DNA of 64,000 bases from Mycobacterium paraffinicum (GTDB lineage Bacteria; Actinomycetota; Actinomycetes; Mycobacteriales; Mycobacteriaceae): the NCBI RefSeq assembly GCF_001907675.1, contig NZ_MPNT01000029.1, positions 1 through 64,000 of the forward strand. The letters run 5' to 3'. The stretch's first letter is position 1, and the number at the start of each line of letters is the position of its first letter. Below the pieces are notes generated by a model. That model made no database searches and was not told the origin of the DNA. It saw only the letters and a program-made list of their open reading frames with translations. A program made the translations under genes and the position numbers. Below, piece by piece: positions 25,588 to 33,680 of the stretch.

Positions 25588-27294
25588 CTACTGGGTGCCT
25601 TCGGCGTACCAGGTGCGGAACTCGTCGTACTTGGGCATCTCCTCGGAATTGGCCTTCGGATCGATGCAGACGTGGACCACGGCGGCCTTGCCGCTCGCAT
25701 ACGCTCGCTCGATCGCCGGGCCGATCTCGTCCTCCTTCTCGACGTACTCGCCGTGACAGCCGAAGCCCTCGGCGACTTTGTCGAGACGGACGTCCTTGCT
25801 CCAGTGCACGCCGGGCTGGGGTGACGGCTGGGGGAAGGTGCGCTTGTAGACACCCACCTCGAGGCCCCACTGGTGGTCGACGCCCACCACGCACACCAGC
25901 GGAAGCTTTTGCCGCGCCGCGGTTTCCAACTCGGCGATGTGGAACAGGAACGCCGAATCGCTGGTCAGCAACATCACCGGACGCTTGCCGCCGTCGGCGA
26001 CCGACGCCCCCACCGCGTACGGCAAGCCGGTGCCGAGGTGACCGAAGTTCTGGTTCCAGATGACGTCGCGCGGTTTGGCCTGCGAGTAGGTCCACTGAAA
26101 GATGACCGTCGCGCCGCCGTCGCGGACCAGGATGCCGTCCTTCGGGAACGCTCGGGTGGCCTCGACGACGAACCGCGCCGGGTGGATCGGCGTGCGCCCC
26201 GTGGGAGCGTTCTCCGCGAGCCGCGCCAGCTCCGCCGCGTCCTCAAAGATCCAGCGTTCGAGGTCGGCGGACGCTTTTCTCGGGTTGCCGCGGAGCGCGT
26301 CCACCAGCTGAGGCAGCACGCCGCGAAGGTCGCCGACCAGGGGGACGTCGATGGGACGGTTGACGCCGATCGCCACCGGATCCTGTTCGACCAGAACCCA
26401 TTTCCGTTTCGCGTCGTTCGGCGCCCAGTGGCGGGTCCTGCCGTAGTGGCTCGGTTCGCCGAGCTCCGTGCCGAGCGCGACGCACAGGTCGGACTTCACC
26501 ACCGCCTCGACAGCAGCCGGCGAGAATCCGTACGCGAAGGTGCGGTCCTCGAGGCCGTCGATGAACGACGTGCCACCGGAGGTCTGGATCACCGGGCAGG
26601 CCATCAGGTCGGCCAGCTCCCGGACCGCCGCACCGGTGCGCGACGTGTGGACCCCGTGCCCGACGAGCAGGATGGGGCTCTCGGCCGCCTGAATCAGCTT
26701 CGCCGCCTCGGCCACCTCGCGCGCACCCGCGGTCTGGTCGACAAGCCGATACCTGTTGGGCGACGGCGGATCCGGTACGTCGAGCTCTTCGAGGATGACG
26801 TGGGACGGATACTCGATGTAGGCGGGGCCGGGTGTTCCCGACATGGCCCGGCGGATCGCCTCGTGGACGATCTCGTCGGTCTGGTCGGCGTACTCGATCG
26901 AGGCGCTGTACTTGACCGACGGCGCGAAGAGCGGTTCCTGCCGGACGAACTGGATGCGGCCGCGCCGGACCCGGCGCTCGGTGATCCGGGCGCGCTGGCC
27001 GCCGATGACGATCACCGGTGAGTTCTCCACCTTCGCGCACTGAATCGCGCCCGCGATGTTGGCCATGCCCGGCCCGAGCGTGCCGATGCACAGGCCCGGG
27101 TTACCGGTCATCCGCGACGCCGCCTCGGCCATGAAGCCCGCGCTCAGTTCGTGATGCGGGGCGACCACCGCCCAGCCACGGGCATCCGCCTCGGCGAACA
27201 TGTGCACGAAGTTCGGGTCCGGGATGCCGAACAGGGTATTGACGCCTTCGGCCTCGAAGAGGTCCAGAATGCGCTTATAGACTGGTACACCCAT
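25588..27294 (-). CDS. Thiamine-diphosphate enzyme of the acetolactate synthase/lyase superfamily (island gene 6)
   Basis: 568-residue three-domain ThDP enzyme (PYR, central, PP). The catalytic Glu is in PHHELSAGFMAEA. The PP-domain motif reads TSDSAFLF...VDHQWG instead of the usual GDG...N, keeping the Asp but changing the Gly before it and the Asn. Relatives include 2-hydroxyacyl-CoA lyase, oxalyl-CoA decarboxylase and benzaldehyde lyase. Beside a CoA-transferase and an ALDH, a lyase releasing an aldehyde is the best guess. Two bases separate it from the CoA-transferase gene. Confidence 0.88.
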   Translation of the reverse strand: MGVPVYKRILDLFEAEGVNTLFGIPDPNFVHMFAEADARGWAVVAPHHELSAGFMAEAASRMTGNPGLCIGTLGPGMANIAGAIQCAKVENSPVIVIGGQRARITERRVRRGRIQFVRQEPLFAPSVKYSASIEYADQTDEIVHEAIRRAMSGTPGPAYIEYPSHVILEELDVPDPPSPNRYRLVDQTAGAREVAEAAKLIQAAESPILLVGHGVHTSRTGAAVRELADLMACPVIQTSGGTSFIDGLEDRTFAYGFSPAAVEAVVKSDLCVALGTELGEPSHYGRTRHWAPNDAKRKWVLVEQDPVAIGVNRPIDVPLVGDLRGVLPQLVDALRGNPRKASADLERWIFEDAAELARLAENAPTGRTPIHPARFVVEATRAFPKDGILVRDGGATVIFQWTYSQAKPRDVIWNQNFGHLGTGLPYAVGASVADGGKRPVMLLTSDSAFLFHIAELETAARQKLPLVCVVGVDHQWGLEVGVYKRTFPQPSPQPGVHWSKDVRLDKVAEGFGCHGEYVEKEDEIGPAIERAYASGKAAVVHVCIDPKANSEEMPKYDEFRTWYAEGTQ

Positions 27295-27296
27295 CC

Positions 27297-28448
27297 TTAC
27301 GGTTCCTTTCCGCAAATTTCGGCGAGTACCTCCGCCGTGTCGGCGCCGAGCTCGGGGGCCGGGCCCGCGACCCGGCCCGGCGTCCGCGAGAACCAGGTGG
27401 GCACGCCCGGGAAGCGCACCGGGCCATGCGGGGTGTCCACGGTCTCGAACATGCCGACGGCGTTCAGATGCGGGTCGTCGAACAACGCGCCCGGCGTATT
27501 CAGGGGTGCGGCAGGTATCTCGAGCTCGCGGAACAGCGACAACCATTCCTCGGTCGAGCGCTGTTTCATCGTCTCGGCCAATAAGCCGTAGACGGCGTCG
27601 ATCTGGCGGGCGCGCTGCTCCAGCGTCGAATACGACCCATTGGCCCACGGCGGCTGCACGGCGTTGATGAACGCGCTCCAGTGCTTGTCGTTGTAGATCA
27701 ATGCGGCGATGTAGCCGTCGCTGGTGCGGTACGGGCGGCGGTTGGGCGCCACGGTGCGCGGGTATACGGCCGGCCCCAGCGGAGGATCGAACATGGCGCC
27801 GTTGGCGTGTTCGACGAGCATGAACGAGGCCATGGTTTCGAACATCGCGACCTCGACCTCCTGCCCCTGCCCGGTGCGCTCCCGGTGGAACAACGCCATG
27901 GTCGTCGCATACAGCGCCGTCAGGCCGGCGATCTTGTCGGCCATGATGGTCCCGACGTAGTCGGCCTCGCCCGTCAGCTGCTGTTGCACCGCGGGCAGGC
28001 CGCATTCGGCCTGAATGGTGTCGTCGTATGCGGGCCGGTCGCGTTCGGGTCCACGCCTGCCGTAGCCGTAGCAGTTGGTGTAGATGATCCGCGGATTGAT
28101 CGCGGCGACCTCGGCGTAGCCGAAGCCCAGCTTGGCGATCGCCTTGGCGCGCATCGAATGGATGAAGACGTCAGCCGTTCCGAGCAGCGCGCGCAAAGCG
28201 GTCGCGTCCGTGTCGGTTCGCAGGTCCAGCACGGCGCTGCGTTTGCCGCGGTTGACGTTGACGAACACGCCGCTCATGCCCGGCGCCGGACCCACCGAGA
28301 TGTAGCGGGTGTTATCCCCTTCCGGCGGTTCGACTTTGATCACATCGGCGCCCATGTCGGCCATGATCTGCGTGCAGTATGGTCCCATCACCATGGCGGT
28401 GAGGTCGATCACCCGCACGCCGCCGAGCGGGCCCGCCGCTTCAGCCAT
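27297..28448 (-). CDS. Class III (CaiB/BaiF) CoA-transferase (island gene 5)
   Basis: 383-residue family III CoA-transferase. The N-terminal GGVRVIDLTAMVMGPYC, the DMGADVIKVEPPEGD loop and the catalytic Asp in DRPAYDDTIQ are conserved, as is the RTGQGQEVEVAM segment. These enzymes move CoA from a donor such as succinyl-CoA to a carboxylic acid. Start ATG at 28448, eight bases inside the SDR gene; the open frame reaching further upstream only shadows that SDR. Role: CoA activation of the acid product of the pathway. Confidence 0.92.
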   Translation of the reverse strand: MAEAAGPLGGVRVIDLTAMVMGPYCTQIMADMGADVIKVEPPEGDNTRYISVGPAPGMSGVFVNVNRGKRSAVLDLRTDTDATALRALLGTADVFIHSMRAKAIAKLGFGYAEVAAINPRIIYTNCYGYGRRGPERDRPAYDDTIQAECGLPAVQQQLTGEADYVGTIMADKIAGLTALYATTMALFHRERTGQGQEVEVAMFETMASFMLVEHANGAMFDPPLGPAVYPRTVAPNRRPYRTSDGYIAALIYNDKHWSAFINAVQPPWANGSYSTLEQRARQIDAVYGLLAETMKQRSTEEWLSLFRELEIPAAPLNTPGALFDDPHLNAVGMFETVDTPHGPVRFPGVPTWFSRTPGRVAGPAPELGADTAEVLAEICGKEP

Positions 28449-29391
28449 GCAACGCTCCTTGATCGCTGGAGCGGTGCGACAACTCGAAGCTGTACCGAAT
28501 GTGTCGGTCATGCCCGTCCGGCAGGACCGGAAAGATCAGCGGCGCCTGCACGTATCGGATCGCCTCCAGATGCCGGCCCACGTCTTCGACCGTCCAGGAG
28601 GGCCGGTAGACCCCCGGGCTTTCGGCGATGACCACCCGTGCCACCCGACCCGCCAGCGCGATGAACACTTCCCCGGTCACCGAGCAGGATTCGTGCGCGA
28701 GCCAGCCCACCACGGGCGCAACCAGTTCCGGGCCCATCGGGGGGTAGGTGGAGACGTCAATGCCGTCCGCCATCCGGGTCACCGCGGCCGGGACGATGAC
28801 GTTGCACCTCACGCCCTCACCGGCGCCTTCGAGCGCCGCGACATTGGCCAGTCCGATGACGCCGGCCTTCGCGGCCGCATAGTTGGCCACGCCCGCGTTG
28901 CCGTACAGGCCGCCGATCGACGACGTCAACACGATGCGCCCGTAACCCGCCCGGCACATGAGCGGAAACGCCGGCCGCACGACGTGGAACGCGCCACGCA
29001 GGTGGACGTCGAGCACCGCGTCGAAGTCCTCGTAGCTCATGTCCTTGAGCGATCCGCGGCGGACGTTGCCGGCGTTGTGGATGAGGATGTCGACGCCGCC
29101 GTAGCGCTCGACGGCCGTCTCGATGATCGCCGCGCCGCCTTCGCGGGTCGCGACCGACGCGGTAGAGGCGACCGCGTCGCCGCCCGCCGCCGCGATCTCG
29201 GCCGCGACGCGCTCGGCCGGTCCGGGATCGCAGCCCTCGCCGGTCAGGTCGCCGCCCGGATCGTTGACCACGACCTTCGCGCCCCGCGCGGCGAGCAGTT
29301 GCGCGTATGCGCGGCCCAGCCCGCGACCGGCTCCGGTCACCACGGCGACGCGGCCGTCGAATCTCAGTTCCGCGGAAGGGATCTCGTTCAC
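28441..29391 (-). CDS. SDR dehydrogenase, 17-beta-HSD4/3-hydroxyacyl-CoA dehydrogenase-like (island gene 4)
   Basis: 316-residue SDR with GAGRGLGRAYA cofactor loop, HNAGN, Ser in TSSIGG and Tyr-Lys in NYAAAK. The length and the motif VVVNDPGG (Asp for NAD) match the dehydrogenase unit of peroxisomal-type multifunctional beta-oxidation enzymes and their actinobacterial relatives. The tail beyond residue 245 is longer than a classical SDR. It overlaps the monooxygenase gene by four bases and the CoA-transferase gene by eight. Confidence 0.9.
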   Translation of the reverse strand: MNEIPSAELRFDGRVAVVTGAGRGLGRAYAQLLAARGAKVVVNDPGGDLTGEGCDPGPAERVAAEIAAAGGDAVASTASVATREGGAAIIETAVERYGGVDILIHNAGNVRRGSLKDMSYEDFDAVLDVHLRGAFHVVRPAFPLMCRAGYGRIVLTSSIGGLYGNAGVANYAAAKAGVIGLANVAALEGAGEGVRCNVIVPAAVTRMADGIDVSTYPPMGPELVAPVVGWLAHESCSVTGEVFIALAGRVARVVIAESPGVYRPSWTVEDVGRHLEAIRYVQAPLIFPVLPDGHDRHIRYSFELSHRSSDQGALHG

Positions 29392-31235
29392 CTGCCCAGG
29401 ACCAGACCTTCCAGGTCGCCCTTGTCCCGCCAGGCGCGCAGCAGATCGTCGAAGGCGTAGAAGCCGGGGCCGTACGGCTCACCCAGGTGGGACCGGATTC
29501 CCTCGCCGCCCCCGCCGCCTTCGTTGTTGTAGTAGCCGGGCGTGCATTGGGTGTCGAACGCCGAGTTGTCGACCGCCGTCTCCCGGATCGTCTGGCACCA
29601 GGCGTCCTGGGCCACCTGGCTGGGCTCGACGGTGGTCACACCGCGCGCCAGGGCTTCGGCGATGATGTAAGCGATGTGCTCGCCCTGAACCTCGTAGTTG
29701 GCGGCGATGTTCGCGGAGATGCCGACCTGGGTGAACCCGGTGTAGAACTGGTTGGGAAACCCGCGGCTGGTCATGCCGTGCAACGTCTGGTAGCCGTCGT
29801 GCCAGTAGTCGAACAGCGAAAGCCCGTTGCGACCGCGGATCGTCTCGATCGAGTAGCGTCTGCTGATTTCGGTGGTGATCTCGAATCCGCTGGCGTAGAT
29901 GATGCAGTCGAGCTCGTACTCGATACCGTTTGCGAGAAGGCCGTTTTCGGTGGCACGCTCGACCCCCTTGCTCGACGACACGTCAACCAGCGTGACATTG
30001 GGCCGGTTGAACGTCGCCAGGTAGTCGTCGTTGGAGCACGGGCGTTTGCACAGGAACCGGTAGTAGGGCTTCAGCGCCTCGGCGGTCGCCTCGTCCTCGA
30101 CGATGGCCTCGACGCGCCGGCGCAGCCGCTCCATGACCTTGTAGTCTTCCTCCTCCCGGATCGCCATGAACTGATCGGGAGTCAGCGCCGCCGGATCATC
30201 CAGGGCGAGGACCCGGGCCGCGGTGTTGCGGCCGAGCTCGGTCCAGAAGTCGCACACCAGATCCGGCTGACCGAGCGCCATGCCCTCGAACGTCCAGGAG
30301 TGGAAATTGCGCTGACGTTCCTTCTGCCAGCCGGGCTTAAGCGTCTTGACCCACTCGGGATCGGTCGGCGCGTTGTTGCGCGCGTCGACGGTCGACGGGG
30401 TGCGTTGAAACACGTACAGGTGTTGGGCGTGGCGCGCCAAAAACGGCACGATCTGGATCCCGGTGGCGCCGGTGCCGACCACGGCCACGCGCTTGTCGGC
30501 CAGTTTGTCCAGTCCGCCCCGGGCATCGCCGCCGGTGTAGGCGTAATCCCAGCGCGACGAATGGAAGCTGTGTCCCGTGAAGTCTTTGATGCCGGGAATT
30601 CCGGGCAACTTCGGCCGGTGAAACGGGCCGGACGCCATCACGACGAAGCGCGCTCGAATGTCGTCGCCGCGGTTGGTGCCGATCCGCCAGCGCTTGATGT
30701 CGTCGTCCCAGCACAGATCGTGCACCTGGGTGGAGAAGATCGCCGAGTCGTAGAGGCCGAAATGCTTGCCGATGTTCCGGCAGTGCTGGTAGATCTCGGC
30801 GCCGTCGGCGAACTTCTTCGACGGCATGAAGTCGAGCTCTTCGAGAAGCGGTATGTAGCAGTAGGATTCGTTGTCGCATTGGACGCCCGGATAGCGGTTC
30901 CAGTACCAGACGCCGCCGAAGTCGCCGCCGAGCTCGATGATCCGCACGTCGTCGACCCCCGCCTTCTTCAGGTAGGCCGCCGACAGCAGGCCCCCGAAGC
31001 CGCCCCCGAGAACCGCGACGTCGATGTCCTCGTTGATCGGGTCTCGAGGCGTCACCGGCGTGTACGGGTCCACCTCGTAGTACCCGGCGAAGTCGTCCTC
31101 GAGTTCGATGTACTGTTTGGAACCCTCCTTGCGCAAGCGCTTTTCGCGCTCCTGCCGATACTTCTCACGCAGCGCCTCGATGTCGATGTCTTCGGGCGTC
31201 TGCGACGGTCCGCATTCGTTTCCGAACATGGTCAT
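29388..31235 (-). CDS. Flavin-containing Baeyer-Villiger-type monooxygenase (island gene 3)
   Basis: 615-residue FAD/NADPH monooxygenase. FAD loop VLGGGFGGLLS near residue 75 and NADPH loop VGTGATG near residue 255. The fingerprint FTGHSFHSSRWDY fits the FxGxxxHxxxW consensus of type I Baeyer-Villiger enzymes. An N-terminal extension of about 70 residues precedes the first Rossmann fold, as in the cyclododecanone/phenylacetone subgroup. Expected reaction: ketone to ester or lactone with O2. Start ATG 31235; upstream frame belongs to the Rieske gene's shadow. Confidence 0.92.
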   Translation of the reverse strand: MTMFGNECGPSQTPEDIDIEALREKYRQEREKRLRKEGSKQYIELEDDFAGYYEVDPYTPVTPRDPINEDIDVAVLGGGFGGLLSAAYLKKAGVDDVRIIELGGDFGGVWYWNRYPGVQCDNESYCYIPLLEELDFMPSKKFADGAEIYQHCRNIGKHFGLYDSAIFSTQVHDLCWDDDIKRWRIGTNRGDDIRARFVVMASGPFHRPKLPGIPGIKDFTGHSFHSSRWDYAYTGGDARGGLDKLADKRVAVVGTGATGIQIVPFLARHAQHLYVFQRTPSTVDARNNAPTDPEWVKTLKPGWQKERQRNFHSWTFEGMALGQPDLVCDFWTELGRNTAARVLALDDPAALTPDQFMAIREEEDYKVMERLRRRVEAIVEDEATAEALKPYYRFLCKRPCSNDDYLATFNRPNVTLVDVSSSKGVERATENGLLANGIEYELDCIIYASGFEITTEISRRYSIETIRGRNGLSLFDYWHDGYQTLHGMTSRGFPNQFYTGFTQVGISANIAANYEVQGEHIAYIIAEALARGVTTVEPSQVAQDAWCQTIRETAVDNSAFDTQCTPGYYNNEGGGGGEGIRSHLGEPYGPGFYAFDDLLRAWRDKGDLEGLVLGR

Positions 31236-31240
31236 GTGTC

Positions 31241-32617
31241 TCAAAGCTCCCGCGGTTCGCCGGTGCCCATGTACTTCGACAGCTGGTAGTGCAGATTGAC
31301 GGTGCTGCGTTCCCGGTACGGGTTGGGCTTGGTGCCCGGGAAGCCCAGCGATTTCATGCCCTGCTGCACGGCGGCCATGTTCGAGAAATCCTGTGGCAGG
31401 ACCGATCGCCACCTGGGGTCGCCGACCGGCGTGTGCTCCCACTCCGTTTCGGGTTCTTCGCCTTTCGGATACAGCTCGAAGACCGACACCTCGAAGATGC
31501 ATTTGTCGGGGTTGTAGCTGGGGTGCGGTCGTGCGCTGTAACACAGCGCGCTGGTCAGGCCCTGGCCGATCTGGAAGTTCGGGAAGATCTGCCACGCGGT
31601 GCCGGCCTGACCGAGGATATCGGCGGGAATCGTCGGCCAGGTCACGCCGCGGGCCTCGTCGTCGCGCCGCGCGGACGCCAGCCAATGCTCGAGGACCTTG
31701 TCGGCCGGTGTGCCCTCGGGCAACTCGTCGACCAACCGCTTCGCGGCGTTCACCAGGGTTTGGGTGGTGGTGGCGTTCGTCTCCTCCATCGTGTACACCT
31801 GCATCTGGGCGGTGGACACGCGCGGATCGTCGCCGATGCCGAGGCGGATCTTGGACTTGGTGGCCTCCATGTCCTCCGGGGCGTCATAGCCGATGTTGCT
31901 GTGTTTGCCCTGCGCCTTCGCCCAGCCCTTGAATTCGCCGAACTTATTGAACTCGGGGTGGGTGGTGTAGACGTGGTAGGTCTCGTTGAAGGCCTCCAGC
32001 GCGACCTTCCAGTTGCAGTCGAAGGACAGCCATTTGCGCCATTTGTAGCGCATGTTCTCACACCCGAAGGGGTCGAGAATCTTCGCCGCGGGGAACAGGT
32101 AGTCGGCCAGCGATTCGCAGTCGGGGTCCATGTTGATCCACAGCCACCCGCCCCAGGTGTCGACCCTGACGGGCCGCAGGTGGGTGTTGTCGGGTGTGAG
32201 GGTCTGCTGCCAGTCCTGTTGTTCGCGGATGTGGGTGCACGCCCCGTCCAGACCGTAGGTCCACCCGTGGAATCCGCAGACGAACGACTTGCGGGCGCGG
32301 CCGTGGGCGTTCTTTGCGCCATCGGGTGTGTCGATCAACCGGCGGCCGCGGTGCATGCACACGTTGTGGTGGGCCTTGAATTCGCGGGATCCGGTGCGCA
32401 CCACGATGATCGAGTCGTCGAGGATGTCGTAGGTCAGATAGCTGCCCACCTCGGGCAACTCTTCGACGCGGCCAACCTGTTGCCATACCTTCCGCCACAG
32501 CTTGTCGCGCTCGGCACGGGCATAGTCTTCGGAGATGTAGGCCTCGACCCCGATCGTCATCGGTCGCGAAAGTTCTTCGGCCGCCGAGGCATTCATCCCC
32601 TTGGCGAGATCGGTCAT
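31241..32617 (-). CDS. Rieske non-heme iron oxygenase, alpha subunit (island gene 2)
   Basis: 458-residue aromatic-ring-hydroxylating-type oxygenase. The Rieske cluster ligands are CMHRGRR and FVCGFHGWTYG; the mononuclear iron site starts with NETYHVYTTH, giving the two His. No ferredoxin or reductase gene lies nearby, so electrons must come from elsewhere in the genome. It may hydroxylate an aromatic, terpene or steroid-like substrate. An AGGAGG ribosome site precedes the ATG; the start overlaps the stop of the first operon gene in an ATGA. Confidence 0.92.
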   Translation of the reverse strand: MTDLAKGMNASAAEELSRPMTIGVEAYISEDYARAERDKLWRKVWQQVGRVEELPEVGSYLTYDILDDSIIVVRTGSREFKAHHNVCMHRGRRLIDTPDGAKNAHGRARKSFVCGFHGWTYGLDGACTHIREQQDWQQTLTPDNTHLRPVRVDTWGGWLWINMDPDCESLADYLFPAAKILDPFGCENMRYKWRKWLSFDCNWKVALEAFNETYHVYTTHPEFNKFGEFKGWAKAQGKHSNIGYDAPEDMEATKSKIRLGIGDDPRVSTAQMQVYTMEETNATTTQTLVNAAKRLVDELPEGTPADKVLEHWLASARRDDEARGVTWPTIPADILGQAGTAWQIFPNFQIGQGLTSALCYSARPHPSYNPDKCIFEVSVFELYPKGEEPETEWEHTPVGDPRWRSVLPQDFSNMAAVQQGMKSLGFPGTKPNPYRERSTVNLHYQLSKYMGTGEPREL

Positions 32618-33462
32618 CGCATCCTCCTGATGGCCGCGCGGAAGGATTCGTCCTTGAGGAACACCGACGTGTTGTCGGCGTCGAGATGACTCCATTTGAG
32701 GTCTAGCCCACCGTCGACCAGCAGCGTCTGTCCGGTGATGTAGCTGGAGAGTTCCGACAGCAGGAACAGGATGGCGCCCGCCTGTTCCTCGGGCCGGCCG
32801 CGCCTGCCCATCGCGATCGCCCGCCGATCCCGGTCCGGGTCCTGCTCGACGTAGGTGCGCGACGCGGCGGTCTCGGTGACCCCGGGCGCCACGGCGTTCA
32901 CCCGGATTCCCGCCAACGCCAGTTCGAGTGCCATGGTCCGGGTCATCGCGGCGATGGCGGCCTTGGCGGTGCCGTAGGCGATGTGGAAGGGCGCCGTGTT
33001 CATGCCGCTGATCGACGAGATCGACACGATGGATCCCGGCCGCTGCTGTGCCACCAGCTCGCCCGCCACGGCCTGGCTCATGAAGAACGCGGTCTCGAGG
33101 TTCGCGGCGAAGATATCCCGCCAGTCCCGTCGCGTCACCCGGGTGGATGGCATCCATGTCGATGGCGCGGCGCCGCCGGCGACATTGACGAGTCCGTACA
33201 GGTTGCCCTCGGCGCGCCGGGCTTGGTCGAGCACCGCGGCGATGCCGTCGTCGGTCGACGCGTCGGCCGCGACGGGCACCACCGCCAGACCCTGGCCGGC
33301 CAGCGGGGCGATGTGCTCGTCGAGGTTTTCCTTCGACCGGCTCACCGCGATCACGGTGGCGCCGGCCCGGGCGGCCATCGCCGACACGGTGGTGCCGATC
33401 CCGCCGCCGCCGGCGCCGGAGACCACCACGATGCGACCGTCGAGTCTGAGGAAGTCCTCCAT
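32614..33462 (-). CDS. SDR-family oxidoreductase (island gene 1)
   Basis: 282-residue SDR and first gene of the seven-gene leftward operon. The cofactor loop SGAGGGGIG is Gly-rich in an unusual way; NVAGG replaces NNAG, Ser is in SISSISG, and Tyr-Lys in AYGTAK. The C-terminal VDGGLDLKWSHLDADN tail is longer than normal. Start ATG 33462 with GGGGGAAAG upstream. It probably oxidises an alcohol formed by the Rieske enzyme. Confidence 0.9.
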   Translation of the reverse strand: MEDFLRLDGRIVVVSGAGGGGIGTTVSAMAARAGATVIAVSRSKENLDEHIAPLAGQGLAVVPVAADASTDDGIAAVLDQARRAEGNLYGLVNVAGGAAPSTWMPSTRVTRRDWRDIFAANLETAFFMSQAVAGELVAQQRPGSIVSISSISGMNTAPFHIAYGTAKAAIAAMTRTMALELALAGIRVNAVAPGVTETAASRTYVEQDPDRDRRAIAMGRRGRPEEQAGAILFLLSELSSYITGQTLLVDGGLDLKWSHLDADNTSVFLKDESFRAAIRRMR

Positions 33463-33539
33463 GGCCCGCTTTCCCCCGCTGCGAACGCCGGCATGCGTGC
33501 GGCGGGCGGTGCTATCTCCTGGTCCGGACAAAATATGCC

Positions 33540-33565
33540 ATTCTGCCGTTCGGAGAATACTATTC
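33540..33565. promoter_or_regulatory. Overlapping palindromes in the divergent island promoter region
   Basis: GAATA-C-TATTC (33555-33565) is a perfect 11-base palindrome. ATTCT (33540-33544) and AGAAT (33554-33558) form a second inverted repeat with CCG/CGG inside. The cluster lies between the leftward operon (start 33462) and the rightward operon (start 33681), so it can control both. The GntR protein of the rightward operon is the obvious candidate to bind here; that is inference. Confidence 0.5.
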
Positions 33566-33680
33566 CGATCGCCGGATGCGACTGTCAAGACCGATGCCGG
33601 CGGGACTGGCGGCTATTGTCTGGACTAGCGCAATTGATAACGTCCAGCGCGAACGGCCGACGGAAGGATCGCGGCGAGGC

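Noticed and set aside
24129..26063. 644-codon frame opposite the ALDH and ThDP genes
   Set aside because: Same reason: the minus strand encodes two complete, well-motifed enzymes.
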